Source: Holacanthus passer
Taxonomy: Eukaryota; Chordata; Actinopteri; Pomacanthidae
Assembly (NCBI GenBank): GCA_025331565.1
Contig: JAFREQ010000042.1
Span: 2,952,001 to 3,016,000 of the forward strand
Length of the DNA: 64,000 bases
Reading direction: 5' to 3'
The notes below the pieces were generated by a model. That model did no database searches and had not been told where the DNA came from. It was given only the letters and a program-made list of their open reading frames with translations. Made by a program: the position numbers and the translations under genes. Of the stretch, positions 39,101 to 48,062 are shown piece by piece; position 1 is the first letter of the stretch, and each line of letters opens with the position of its first letter.

Positions 39101-42100
39101 CTTTGGTCAGCAGCTGTTGTTTTTAAATGTGCTGTATTAATAAATTCGACCTGACTTGGTCACAGGTCAGGCAGTGCATCACATCACGTTGATGTCTTCT
39201 CTGTGGTTTGTCAGATAATCGCTCATCATTTATCAGAACATCAGTGTTAATTGTGTATTTCTGACCCTGATCTCCAGGCGGTTCATCTAAAAATGTTGGT
39301 GCACACAGGATACCACTTTCACACTGATGAAAGCTTGGTTGGTGCATGATGCTGCAATCACCTTTACTAGGGCTCCAGTAAATAAGTGAAAACTCTGTAG
39401 ATGGAATATGAAAATTATTGAAAATTCAATATGTAGTCACGTGCTGGCCCTGGAGGTAAATATTTAGAGCAAGACAAGCTAAGCATGTGCAGAAAAATTA
39501 ATCTAATTTGAATTTGCAGTGCAAGAGATGCAACAAAACCATGGCTGGGAGTTTAAACTGTAACAACAGCACCCCCTTAAGACAATCAAGATAATTCTGC
39601 AAACGTTAAAATGCAGTAAAGAGATGCCTCAGTTCACCAGCAGCTCTTTTCCACTACAGGAACTTAAAGGCCTCCCATAACCTGAACTTTCAAGAACGCG
39701 CAGGCTTCTCCCTTCTGTTTCTAGTGTGTTTTACAAACTGGAATGTTTTGTATAAAGAGCAGTGAAAAGGTGCAGGTGATCTTGAGTTTACACAGATAAA
39801 TAAATAACAAGGCAGTCAGATATTCTGACTCAGAAATATTACCTGTATACTGAAACACACTTCCTTGCAGTGCTTATCTGAACATGTTGTGCATTATTAA
39901 AGGAATAGCTCAAGATTTCAGGAAATTGATTTCAGCACCTCTGAAGCTCACTACATAAAATGTTATATCTCGTTCAGTTAGTTATGTACCAGACTATTTC
40001 TTGTACAGTGACTTCCTGGAGTCTCTGCTGACATAACCTACCATAAAACCGCAGCTAAAAAAACATTTCCAGTCTTTGTGGTAAGCTAAGTTAATCAGCT
40101 GCAAGGCGTATAATTACCAGACAGATATTAGAGTTACAGCTTACATCTCTCTCACTCTTGGCAAAAAGCAAATAAGTGTATTTCCCGAAAGGGTGAATAA
40201 TTCCTTTAATTGCTGTGGTTGCCATGTTGGAATTAAACTGAACTAAAAAGAGAGCACCTGGAACCTGAGCAGTGCTGAAATATCGGTTGTGTAACGTGCC
40301 CCTAAAGCAGTGGGACAATGGTTACACGCTACAGCTCATTAAGCTCCTGTAGTGGAAAATGTCCACAAGTTTTGTTTCTGTCTCATCAAATGGACATAAA
40401 AACACAGATTTACCATGTTGGGCTGTGCCGAAGGAGCTGTGGGCTGATTTGCTGTCGGGGGCTGCTGAGGCTGTGCCTGCGGCTGCTGATTGGGTACCGG
40501 CTGTCCCGGGGGCGGGACTGGCTGCTGCTGATTGGGAGGAACTTGTGGCTGTGGCATCATGGGCTGCGTTGCTGTTGTGACTGTTGATATACTGGGCTGA
40601 TTGAGCTTCACCCCAGCGACTGATGGGATGGTTGGCTGACCGGTGAACGGAGGACCTTGACTGACCATTCCTGGGACTGGAGGAGGGAGAGGGAGCACGG
40701 CAAATGAATCACTTTTTACTAAGATCCTGTTATTATAGGTCGCTGCAGGAGAGAGCATCTAGTAAATAGCAAAAATGTAAAGTGAGAGCAATGCTATCTT
40801 TCTGCTTCAGAGAAAAAGGTACATTAAGCTTTACTGTAATACGCACAAACACAGTCACACATACAGTCGGCAGACACAGAGACTAAAAGCTAAGCTAACA
40901 TAATTTGTTGACAAAGGCCCACAGAGTCTGCTGGTAACTCACAACGACTCTTCTGGCTGTTGGCTGTCTCCACGGCCATCTGTGCAGCCACCTGAGCGGG
41001 AGTCAGGGGGGCCGGATTCTGTCAGCAAGCAGATTAAAGGAAGACAATGCTGGGTAAAACGTTTTAGGGAAGGAGCATAAACACCACTGTCTGAAACAGA
41101 GCCAAAAGCAGGCGGCAGGAATTAGTCTCCAAGCAGCCTTACGCTGCGTGGCTGCTTGCCATTACCTGATAAGGGTGGGTTGTGTTAATGGGTGGAGGGG
41201 GCTGTGAAGCTCCAACAAGAGACTGACTGACAGGCAGCGGCTGAGGAGGGAGGACAGGTTTGAGTGGTCCAGGGCCTCCACCTGAGGAAACTGGAGACAG
41301 GGGGATGAGTTTAGAGTTTTTACACAGTTCAGAGATGCAAATGCAAGAATGCTCTAAAGTCCTGATGTAGGAGGAAAATAGTTTGTCGCTAAGAGTGAAG
41401 AAAAAGACACAGTTATAAAGAAATTCACTCCTACTCACAGAAAAGTGTAGGAGTAACCATTAGGGGCTGCTCAAAAAGTTTTCATGCCTGCTGCAGCTAC
41501 CACAAACTAAAGAGTGACTTCACACAATCAATTATTTTACAGTAAAATTGTATATAATTTTCCTCCAGCATCAATTAACACATGTGAAATTAGCATCTTG
41601 TATCTACAGCTATATTAGTACACACATCATTAAAGGAGAGTGGCCAAAATAAAATAAAAACAAAATCAGGCTGGCGCTTGGAGGAAAGTCTGCTGCTGGT
41701 AGAGGAGGCACCTCAGAGAAGACAAAGAATAAAAAGGGCAATTTAGCACCGCAGACAAGAAAAAGATGCAGGAAAGCGATAACAACATTAATGTTTTGCT
41801 CGTTATTTGCAGCCCTGACGAATCCAAAAAAAAGTGGTGTAACATCGTATCAAAAGTCTGCCTGTAGATAAGAAGCTTAAAACGCAGCAGCTACGACTGA
41901 GAAACTATAAAACTGAACTTCTGTTTGATGTTACAACACACAACATACAACATATTGCTAATTATGAACAATGCTATACTGTACAAGCGTGCCGGAACTC
42001 TTTTGTCTGAGAAGGTGCTTGTCTCTGTCTCCATAATGCAGTTAAAGTTTGTTAATACAGCACTTTTAAAAACAAAAAGGTACAAAATTCTTCACAGTAA

Positions 42101-44121
42101 ATTTTTGAATTTGCATTTGCTACAGCCATCTCTGATTAGAACTGGCTTCAGCTTAAGAGCCCTCTGCAGCTCTTTTGAAGACATCCATAATCCAGAAAGA
42201 ATTCAGTCAAAGGAATAATGTAAGTAGCTTCTATTAATAATGCTGCACTGATAGTTTTCATAATGACATTAATGAATTCATGAATTAACTACTTTACCTG
42301 CAAACCACAAAAAAAATCATTCAGATGCCAATTCAAACTGGAGGGCCAAAAACAAGCAAAGCTGGTAAATGAAGTTTCTCACCAGGAAGCGAGATGCCTC
42401 TGACGAGGACCATGTGGAAGGGGTCCTGACTGTAGTCTGGGTGGGGTTCAACCGCACCTCCTACTGGAGTTGCCCGTTCAAACAAAGCCCTCAGTGCGGG
42501 CAGTTTCCGAGGAGCCACCACAGAGAAGTGAATTCCTCTCTAAGAAATATGAAAATGAAATACATTCAATGAAACATATTCATATTGATTTTCACATAGC
42601 AAATAAAGTCATTTAACTACAAATGTCACAGATATTGCTTATTCATAAATTATTTAAAAAAAGATAATGATACAATTAAGTCTGTCACACCTAGTTAAGA
42701 ACCTAATGGAGACAAGATCAGTGATAACTCACATCTCTGATGATTTTGACCAAGTTGTCTGCTGTGCAGCCGGTGTAGCTCACACTCTCCACAGCAGGAA
42801 GCAGGTATGGAGGAGAGTTACACAGCAGCACACACACTTTGTGGGTCTGACCTCTGGCAAAGAAAGAGAGAGAAACAAGGAGTTGAGCTTTTCATTACTG
42901 TCAGAGTAAATTAACTTATAGAGTATTTCTTTAAAACTTAAAAAAAAAAATCCAAGAATTTGAGGTATATTTTGTTTATTGGAGCCAGTGAATCGAGGGC
43001 ATTAGAATTCTGTGTGTGCTTCATCACTCAGTTGTGATTCTTGCTGTGCAGTTTGTAGATCTGTTTACAGCTGGTTTGATGGAGACACTCGATGTGCATG
43101 CACTTTTTCACGTTTTCTTGCCCTAGATCGACATCAAATAGCAGGACAACCTCTCACTGAGCCAGTACTTTGGCATTATCAAGTAAAAAAATTACAACAA
43201 ATTGGTCCATTAACAAGCTTCTGTTCCCCTGATCGCTCCCACAGATTTCATTACTTTATAATGACCAAGCAGAAGCATTAGACTGCTTAGTAATGATCAG
43301 TCCATTGGTGCGGAGTGATTGTACTTTAAAAATGTGTAGACTGTTCGGAGGAATTAGTAAGCAGTGTGAAATAAAAAGACTTACATTTGTTCCCTCATCT
43401 TCTTAAAGTCATCAAAGAGCTGCAAGGCCACAGAGAGTCCCTCTGCTATTAGACTACAGCTTTCTGCTCCACCTCCCATGAACCTGTGTGGAAAATAGGG
43501 TAATTTAATATTTGCAAAATCACATTGCCGTATTTATCTCTGTTATTATATAAAGGCAATATGAAACCACAAGATTGTCAACGAATAATTACTTACTGGA
43601 TGCTGTCGATCCACGAAACAAACTCAAAGGCAGAGCTGGTTGGTGCGTGACACTGGACATACGACTCAGGAGCACAGTCCACTGTGTTGAACACCACAAG
43701 GCCATACTGTGTCCCTCCATACTGGGAGAACAAAAGGAACCAGGGAATATTTGTATTAGCAATATTAACAAATGCTTTTCCAAGCAATGATCCTCTGAAA
43801 TCACTGACAAAGAATGGAAAGTGAAAGATCAAAGAATAACACTCACATCGCCTCCAAAATCTGTTTCTGCCGGGGGCCCTCCATTGAAATATCTATGGTA
43901 ATAATAAAATCAGAAATAAAACAGAGGCATTTAGACATTACAACACGACTAATAAGGGGATAACTGAGCAAAGGAGGAGTGTTTTAGTGCTCTTACTCGA
44001 TAGCTGGGAGTATATAATTTTTCCTTAGAGATTCAAAGTAGGGTCCAAGATTTGCTGTCCCTTCAATGACAAACACTACATCAGCCACCTGGTTGGTCCC
44101 AGGCTTGGTGGACGGTTCCAT
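27016..44121 (-). CDS. med25: Mediator complex subunit 25 (complete, 19 coding exons)
   Basis: MED25 (ARC92/ACID1) is a Mediator subunit that links activators such as VP16-type domains and nuclear receptors to RNA polymerase II. Exons, 5' to 3' on the minus strand: 44121-43997, 43892-43847, 43721-43597, 43483-43385, 42853-42733, 42539-42383, 41290-41166, 41018-40943, 40676-40414, 38402-38301, 38938-34853 replaced by 34938-34853, 34765-34708, 34589-34482, 33875-33699, 29934-29821, 29609-29538, 28718-28548, 28435-28315, 27119-27016. All phases agree and all introns are GT-AG; the total is 2250 bases, 749 residues. Domains: von Willebrand A (1 to about 225), Pro/Gln-rich linker (225-400), ACID/PTOV activator-binding domain (about 400-556), Gln/Pro-rich tail with an LxxLL box LRSLL at 665-669, and C-terminus MEDEILMDLI. 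The VWA domain excludes the paralogue PTOV1. No frameshift or lost motif seen. Confidence 0.95.
28315..28435 (-). CDS. med25: med25 exon 18
   Basis: Residues 676-716, glycine/glutamine/methionine-rich, ending GQWRQPLG and a phase-1 donor G|GTCAGC. The donor is weak. Read-through would add 33 unrelated residues before a stop at 28214-28216. Confidence 0.9.
28548..28718 (-). CDS. med25: med25 exon 17 (LxxLL box)
   Basis: Residues 619-675. Contains GPILRLSNPGANPQLRSLLL, the conserved stretch with the nuclear-receptor box LRSLL. Acceptor TTCCTTCAG, donor CCA|GTAAGA. Confidence 0.93.
29538..29609 (-). CDS. med25: med25 exon 16
   Basis: Residues 595-618, including VSQVSMMEEQQRQNNM, a teleost MED25 signature. 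Acceptor TGTGTCCAG, donor ATG|GTGAGA, phase 0 on both sides. Confidence 0.9.
29821..29934 (-). CDS. med25: med25 exon 15
   Basis: Residues 557-594, Gly/Pro/Gln-rich (GQVAPNQNFLNRAPG). The acceptor sits in CTCTGCAGCAG, so a NAGNAG choice could add or drop one glutamine. Donor CAG|GTCAGT. Confidence 0.9.
29935..33698 (-). other. med25 intron 14
   Basis: A 3.8-kb intron with no coding signal. It contains an interspersed repeat at 33048-33388 and two copies of AACAATGCACCT(T/C)AAT at 33552-33567 and 33574-33589. Confidence 0.85.
33048..33388. mobile_element. Decayed non-autonomous DNA transposon (ACTCAGTGGCCACTTTATTAGG family)
   Basis: The left end TACACTCAGTGGCCACTTTA and TTAGGTACAC is the characteristic terminus of an abundant teleost repeat. 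The right end, GATTGCACAGGTGTAACTATC, is the degraded inverted counterpart. Length about 340 bases; no coding capacity. Confidence 0.7.
33699..33875 (-). CDS. med25: med25 exon 14 (ACID domain end)
   Basis: Residues 498-556, beginning AGCVHFPHTTSPCEVRVLML and including KKRIFMGLIPNDQSGFVNGI. It closes the activator-interaction domain. Acceptor CCCTGCAG, donor GCG|GTGAGT. Confidence 0.96.
34482..34589 (-). CDS. med25: med25 exon 13
   Basis: Residues 462-497, including LFRNSRMVQFIFTNKDMES and GLYRIMVNGF of the ACID domain. Acceptor TTCCGTAG, donor TTT|GTAAGT. Confidence 0.95.
34708..34765 (-). CDS. med25: med25 exon 12
   Basis: A 58-base exon, residues 442-461, encoding NTDQWPQKLIMQLIPQQLL of the ACID domain. 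Acceptor CTGAACAG, donor CTG|GTGAGA. Confidence 0.95.
34853..34938 (-). CDS. med25: med25 exon 11
   Basis: Residues 414-442, with KLTRSLPCQVHVNQGEN. Acceptor CCCCACAG, donor CT|GTGAGT, phase 2. Confidence 0.94.
35738..36550 (+). mobile_element. Internally deleted, decayed LINE (RT start and 3' end)
   Basis: Plus-strand translation near 35740-35840 gives NYLGITTAPETAYAKVLGRRL and QAQIQE, matching the teleost LINE RT stretch NYRGITLLSLPGK.YAKVLERRL..VEPQIQE. After about 350 bases without recognisable RT, the 3' end of such an element is visible at 36190-36550. It holds AAAGCTTGATTTGCTCTATC, GAGGTGGTTCAGATAAGGAT, AGGGAAGACCCAGGGCATGC and a terminal (ATGG)n tail. It lies antisense to med25 and cannot be active. 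The two pieces may be one deleted copy or two insertions. Confidence 0.72.
37908..37975 (-). mobile_element. MITE fragment, same family as 39896-40210
   Basis: The stretch ATGAGAAAGGTATCAATCTT..ATCTAACTCTCGCAAAGACAGCAAATAAATGCATTTCTCAAA is a diverged copy of the right portion of the repeat family found at 39896 and 54134. Confidence 0.55.
37988..38030. repeat. 19-bp tandem duplication
   Basis: TGAAGTGACTTCAGCCTCC is followed directly by TGAAGCGACTTCAGCCTCC (one change) and a partial third TGAAG. Confidence 0.9.
38301..38402 (-). CDS. med25: med25 exon 10 (ACID domain start)
   Basis: Residues 380-413, ending TNKIVAWTGVLEWQE, the first conserved strand of the ACID/PTOV domain. Acceptor CCTGACAG, donor GAG|GTAACG. 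Confidence 0.94.
38403..40413 (-). other. med25 intron 9
   Basis: A 2.0-kb intron. It contains a near full-length MITE (39896-40210) starting about 200 bases after the exon 9 donor; the rest is AT-rich unique sequence. Confidence 0.85.
39896..40210 (-). mobile_element. MITE with ATTAAAGGAAT terminal inverted repeats
   Basis: The left end ATTAAAGGAATAGCTC is mirrored by the right end GAATAATTCCTTTAAT, giving inverted ATTAAAGGAAT termini about 315 bases apart. Inner motifs (CACCTCTGAAGCTCAC, GTTATATCTCGTTCAGTTAG, TTGGCAAAAAGCAAATAAG) identify an abundant teleost non-autonomous element. No coding capacity. Confidence 0.75.
40414..40676 (-). CDS. med25: med25 exon 9 (Pro/Gln-rich linker)
   Basis: The largest exon, residues 292-379. 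Starts FPGMVSQGPPFTG and continues into a strongly Pro/Gln-rich run (QPQVPPNQQQPVPPPGQPV). Low complexity explains the long shadow frames on the other strand. Acceptor CCTCCTCCAG, donor ATG|GTAAAT. Confidence 0.92.
40943..41018 (-). CDS. med25: med25 exon 8
   Basis: A 76-base exon, residues 267-292: PAPLTPAQVAAQMAVETANS, matching the conserved AAQVAAQNAVEAAKNQ helix region of MED25. Acceptor CTGACAG, donor T|GTGAGT, phase 1. Confidence 0.92.
41166..41290 (-). CDS. med25: med25 exon 7
   Basis: Residues 225-266 of the Pro/Ser-rich linker (GPGPLKPVLPPQPLPVSQS). Acceptor TGTCTCCAG, donor CAG|GTAATG. Confidence 0.9.
41291..42382 (-). other. med25 intron 6
   Basis: A 1.1-kb AT-rich intron; no coding, repeat or RNA signal recognised. 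Confidence 0.85.
42383..42539 (-). CDS. med25: med25 exon 6 (VWA end)
   Basis: Residues 173-225, with RGIHFSVVAPRKLPALRALF and DPFHMVLVRGISLP. It ends the von Willebrand A domain that anchors MED25 in Mediator. Acceptor ATTTCTTAG, donor G|GTGAGA, phase 1. Confidence 0.95.
42733..42853 (-). CDS. med25: med25 exon 5
   Basis: Residues 132-172: GQTHKVCVLLCNSPPYLLPA and SYTGCTADNLVKIIRD of the VWA domain. Acceptor TTTGCCAG, donor GAT|GTGAGT. Confidence 0.95.
43385..43483 (-). CDS. med25: med25 exon 4
   Basis: Residues 99-132: FMGGGAESCSLIAEGLSVAL and LFDDFKKMREQ of the VWA domain. Phase 2 at both ends. Acceptor CCACACAG, donor AT|GTAAGT. Confidence 0.95.
43597..43721 (-). CDS. med25: med25 exon 3
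   Basis: Residues 58-99: YGGTQYGLVVFNTVDCAPES and YVQCHAPTSSAFEFVSW, one of the best conserved MED25 segments. Acceptor TTCTCCCAG, donor CA|GTAAGT. Confidence 0.96.
43847..43892 (-). CDS. med25: med25 exon 2
   Basis: A 46-base exon, residues 42-57: YFNGGPPAETDFGGD. Acceptor TTACCATAG, donor GAT|GTGAGT. Found from the gap between exons 1 and 3. Confidence 0.95.
43997..44121 (-). CDS. med25: med25 exon 1 coding part (start codon)
   Basis: ATG at 44121 gives MEPSTKPGTNQ followed by VADVVFVIEGTANLGPYFES, the first strand of the VWA domain. An acceptor (GGTGGCAG) at 44133 leaves 11 bases of leader in this exon, so transcription starts in an upstream non-coding exon. A longer in-frame start at 44250 would cross that acceptor and is rejected. 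Donor GA|GTAAGA, phase 2. Confidence 0.94.
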
Positions 44122-44132
44122 GAGTGCCGAAC

Positions 44133-45271
44133 CTGCCACCAGGGATTTGGACAAGAAGAGGGGACATAGTTTACAAGTCCAAAACAGAGACATTTGTGGA
44201 ACAGCAGAAAATCTGTTATTATGGCCTTTCCACTGCAGGAACTTCACCACTACTCAACAGTACTTATGGTATTGAAAGTCTGTAATTGGCAGGTGTCATT
44301 ATCTGAGATACGCAGAAAGACATTAGTTGTTGTGCAGCCTTCCTTTTGTTCCTTTCACAATGTTTTACTTCCCTTTATTTGTTAATATTATACACACAAA
44401 AAGCATCACACATGTACAACCCCAATTCTGTACAAAGATCTGATATTTAATGTTCAAACTGGTAAACTTTATAGTTTTTGTAGGTTACACTCATTCTGTT
44501 CCAAAAAAGTCACAGACAATTTATCAATTTGATTATTAAATATCTTTTCTTTGTATTTGTAATCAATTGAATACAGGTCCGAAAAGGGTCTGAAAATCAT
44601 TGCATTCAGGTACATCTTTCCCTTTTTGTTTGTGTCTTCCTGCCACATTGAGAATCCTCTCCAATCACCACCAAAAGCCTGATATGTATGATAGCTCTCC
44701 TTTAACTGAAACTTCCAGTACTGGGAAACCTGACTGATTCATTCTTATAATGATTTAGAGAATCAGGACCACAATTAGTCAACATGAAATGTACATTTGG
44801 TACAGACACATCACAGGGATTCACATGTGGCTCCTTTGAATTTGTGGTTTTACTCAACTGTCAAACCGTGTTTAATGTTTATTTTTTGTGAGTGTTGAAC
44901 CACTATAAAAGCTGAACTTTTGATCTATTAAAATTAGCAGTTTGTTGCTTCAAGTTCTGCTGAACTCCAGAGAAGAAATAAATAAGTTAGATAGCTAAAG
45001 TTACTGTGCTAAGAAGTTCACGTTTTCCAGTCGAAACAAACAAAGCAATCATCCCTCAATCATCAGTATATTTCAGCGTCCCGGTGAGTTTCATTACATG
45101 CAAACGAAAGTAAAACTAGTCCGCACAGCCAAAACACCAGAGCTGCACAGAGCCGTTCGTTTAACGCTAGCTAGCTATGTAGCTAAACGTCAGTGAGCGA
45201 TTTAAGCTAACGGAGTGAAAATAGCCTTAAACAGCCAAACGCCATGTTGCTGTAAAGAGCCGAGGACTGAC
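44133..45271 (-). other. med25 intron in the 5'-UTR
   Basis: An inferred 1.1-kb intron between the non-coding first exon and the ATG exon. It contains a decayed repeat (44415-44665). Confidence 0.6.
44415..44665. mobile_element. Decayed non-autonomous DNA transposon (CAACCCCAATTC family)
   Basis: Begins TACAACCCCAATTCTGTACA and contains GATATTTAATGTTCAAACTG, CACTCATTCTGTTCCAAAAA and CTGAAAATCATTGCATTC, matching diverged terminal and internal parts of a common teleost repeat that starts CAACCCCAATTCCAAAAAAG. The right end is blurred. Confidence 0.6.
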
Positions 45272-45432
45272 CTGCTGGGACGCGGCTTCCTGCGGAATCC
45301 TGCGATCACTTAAACCCAAATATAACATAAAATCAGATTGAATTAGCTCTGAATAAACAGCACTACTAGCATGAGCGTTTGTTGTATTTTTGACGGAAGT
45401 GACATACAGACCCGCCCACAAAATGTGACGTA
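45272..45432 (-). promoter_or_regulatory. med25: Probable med25 first exon and promoter
   Basis: On the minus strand CCCAGCAG|GTCAGTCC at 45272/45271 is a plausible donor for a non-coding first exon. Upstream are an ETS-type ACTTCCG (45394-45400), a GC-box core CCCGCCC (45411-45417) and an ATF/CRE-like TGACGTA (45426-45432), with no TATA box. This arrangement is typical of housekeeping promoters. The exact start is not visible. Confidence 0.5.
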
Positions 45433-45440
45433 GCGATCAC

Positions 45441-45463
45441 TTCTTCTTCTTCTTCTTCTTCTT
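45441..45463. repeat. (TTC)n microsatellite
   Basis: A TTC/CTT run beginning 9 bases past the ATF-like site of the med25 promoter. Confidence 0.9.
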
Positions 45464-45939
45464 TACTTTTGACGCTCTGGGGTGCAGTGCTGCCCCCTAC
45501 AGCTCAAAATGGTGAATCGACCTGGATTTTCACAGTTTTCTCTTCTGTCAACTTGAAGCATCCAAACATAGAAAACAATCTTGTTTATGACCTCTTGTTT
45601 GTCACGACACAAACTTATTATCATGTCACAAGTAAAGTAAAGAAGAGTCATTCATATAGAAAATTTAAATACAATAATATATAAAAGAGACATTACAACA
45701 AGACAAGATATAAAAGGAAACAAAAGGTAATATAAAAGAGTAAAATAAGACAGAACAGATTTGTTAAAAACATAATAAAATGGAATAAACAATAAAATAA
45801 AAAAACAAACAAAACATCATATTTTATTTATGTTTCGTATGCAAAAATGTTACATTATAAAAGAACTAGTAACTAAAGCTGTGAGATAAATATTTTCCTC
45901 TGAAACATAGTGTGGAAAAAAGAAAGTGGCATGAAAAGA

Positions 45940-46025
45940 AAAGACTCAAGTAAAGTACAAGTACCTCAAATTTGTACATTAGTACAGTACTTGAGTAAAT
46001 GTACTTAGTTACATTGCACCACTGC
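45940..46025. mobile_element. Terminal fragment of a common teleost repeat
   Basis: AAGTACAAGTACCTCAAATT followed by GTACAGTACTTGAGTAAATG and TACTTAGTTACATTGCACCA is the near-intact end of a repeat widespread in percomorph and other teleost genomes. Only the end is recognised; class not determined. Confidence 0.7.
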
Positions 46026-48028
46026 TTTTTAGACAGACCTATAAACACATATTAGTAGTCAAGCTAGTTTTAAAGGGGAAGCATCTAGTTTTTCAATATC
46101 TTTGAACAATTATGTTAGGAAACAAATTAAATTACAAATTCTGAATGACAGCATCACTGAGCCTAATTGAGACGACAGCTGCCTAATATTCTTTACCTAA
46201 ACTGGTAGCTTTCGATTTATTCTTGTGCATCCAGGGAAGTTCAATTTATTTCTGTGGCTTCATTCCTGTTGAGCTGCCTGCTGATTGTAAAACTCATGCA
46301 TTTAATAGATGCTGACACTGAGAGTAAATGGAGCTTGGAGGCATGAGGTCATTGCTGAATTTTTATCTTGGCTTGGAACTCTTCATCTCACTCTTTGCAA
46401 GTGCTCCGCGGTGGCATTAGTCATGAGAAAGGTCATCTGTCATCTTATCTACTTTAAATCCATCTAATGGCCATCGTGAGGTAAACAGAGCAGGGGACCG
46501 ACAGGCTTCAAGAGGAAAATGAAGAATTTACACAAGACTTCCTAGAAAATCCTGAGTGTAAAAGAACCAGCATCACACAATCAGCTCCAGATCGTGTTCA
46601 GGTTCGTCTTATAAAAATCCAACATGTTTGATTTAACCGTGGACTCTGGACTGGTCTGATGCTCAGTCTGGACGGGAGAGAATTTAATCATAAACCTGAA
46701 CATGTTCCTGACTCTACGTGAACAGCAGCAGAATTGATGCTGAGAGAAGACCTGCCAGACTCCAGCCCTCACTGAATATTGACCTTCGGCGTGTTTCTTG
46801 CACTGAGCATATTGAAAGTGAGGTTATGTCTAAAACATGCACCGTTAAAGCATCAGTCCATTCTGGATAAAATACCCTGGAAGCATGTTCCGCTTTTGCA
46901 GGAGCCAAGAGAAAATCATGCAAGACGTGTCCATTTAATGAAATCAAAAGTAGAATTAAGACTCAAGAGAGACGAGAAGCTTCTCAGAGCTGAAGGTATT
47001 TAACATTTCTTCAGAGACTGACAGATGTTTGAAAAGAAATAGAAGTGATTCCAGGGTGAACGTGAGTCTTTTACTGTGTAATTCTCTGCTGAGGTTTGTT
47101 TTAGACTAAACTGTCCTGCCACAAATGAAAAACAGTCTCGTGTATTCTTCTATGTTTGAAACAGAGGTAACAATAATGGCGATTTCTATGTGCTGTTGAA
47201 GCAGATCTCCAGGAGATGTCAGCAAATATCTACAGTAAGTTAGGACAGTAGATCTGGTCTTTATCAGGGACATGGTTTCAGATTGTAACTTAAAAGGGCC
47301 TTTTCTTCACTGAGCGCCAGAAAACCTTGAGATGGTTTATCTATAGTATCGCATTTAAATTTTAAGTAAAGTTATATAAAGAAAAAGGGACGATAACCAT
47401 GATGCACTTGAGTTTCTTTCCTTAGAAAATAAATCGTCCAACTATTCTCTTCATGATATTTAACTGAACATAAAATGATTTGTCAGGTTTAGCTGGTTTT
47501 CATGTTTCCTGTATCCCAGCTTTTCCTTTTAACCCAACTCTTGCACATCCGCTCCAGAACCTCAGAGCTGATAACTGGAGCATGATTACTACAGCAGCTA
47601 TCAGCACGATAACCTGCTGTCAGATCAGCACAATACACCAGCGGCTAACCTGCGCTTGTAACACATCGGCGCATTGTGTCTGTGGGTCCAACAATAGCAT
47701 CCAGTCCCCTGTGGCACTGCCAGCCAGCCAGTCGGCTCAGCACAGCGCTCAGCAAAGGGTTTCAGAGCTCATCAAACTCAAAACCTCCCACAGAAACAAT
47801 GCTCCATATCAATTTAACCCAAATTCTAGGGAGGGCAACAAGCTGTGGGCTCGAGCAGCTTTTCTATTTGGGGCGTCAGTAAGCAGGGCGACCTGAGAGA
47901 AGTTCATCTGAGGGAGGGTTTGTGCCGAAGGCGACCCCCCGAGATGCAAACATTAACCCCCCCACACACACACACAAACAGCTTCTTATTCTGATTGAGC
48001 TACATGACCAAATTAAACTGACAGAAGA

Positions 48029-48031
<3 letters not shown>

Positions 48032-48061
<30 letters not shown>
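48032..48061. repeat. (GT)n microsatellite
   Basis: A pure GT run followed by GCATGCG. Confidence 0.93.

Positions 48062-48062
<1 letters not shown>

Noticed and set aside
27016..44121. PTOV1 instead of med25
   Set aside because: PTOV1 lacks the N-terminal VWA domain, which is complete here, and the LxxLL box and MEDEILMDLI end are those of MED25.
43993..44250. N-terminally longer med25 start at 44250
   Set aside because: The extra 43 residues are unlike MED25, and a splice acceptor lies between that start and the ATG at 44121.
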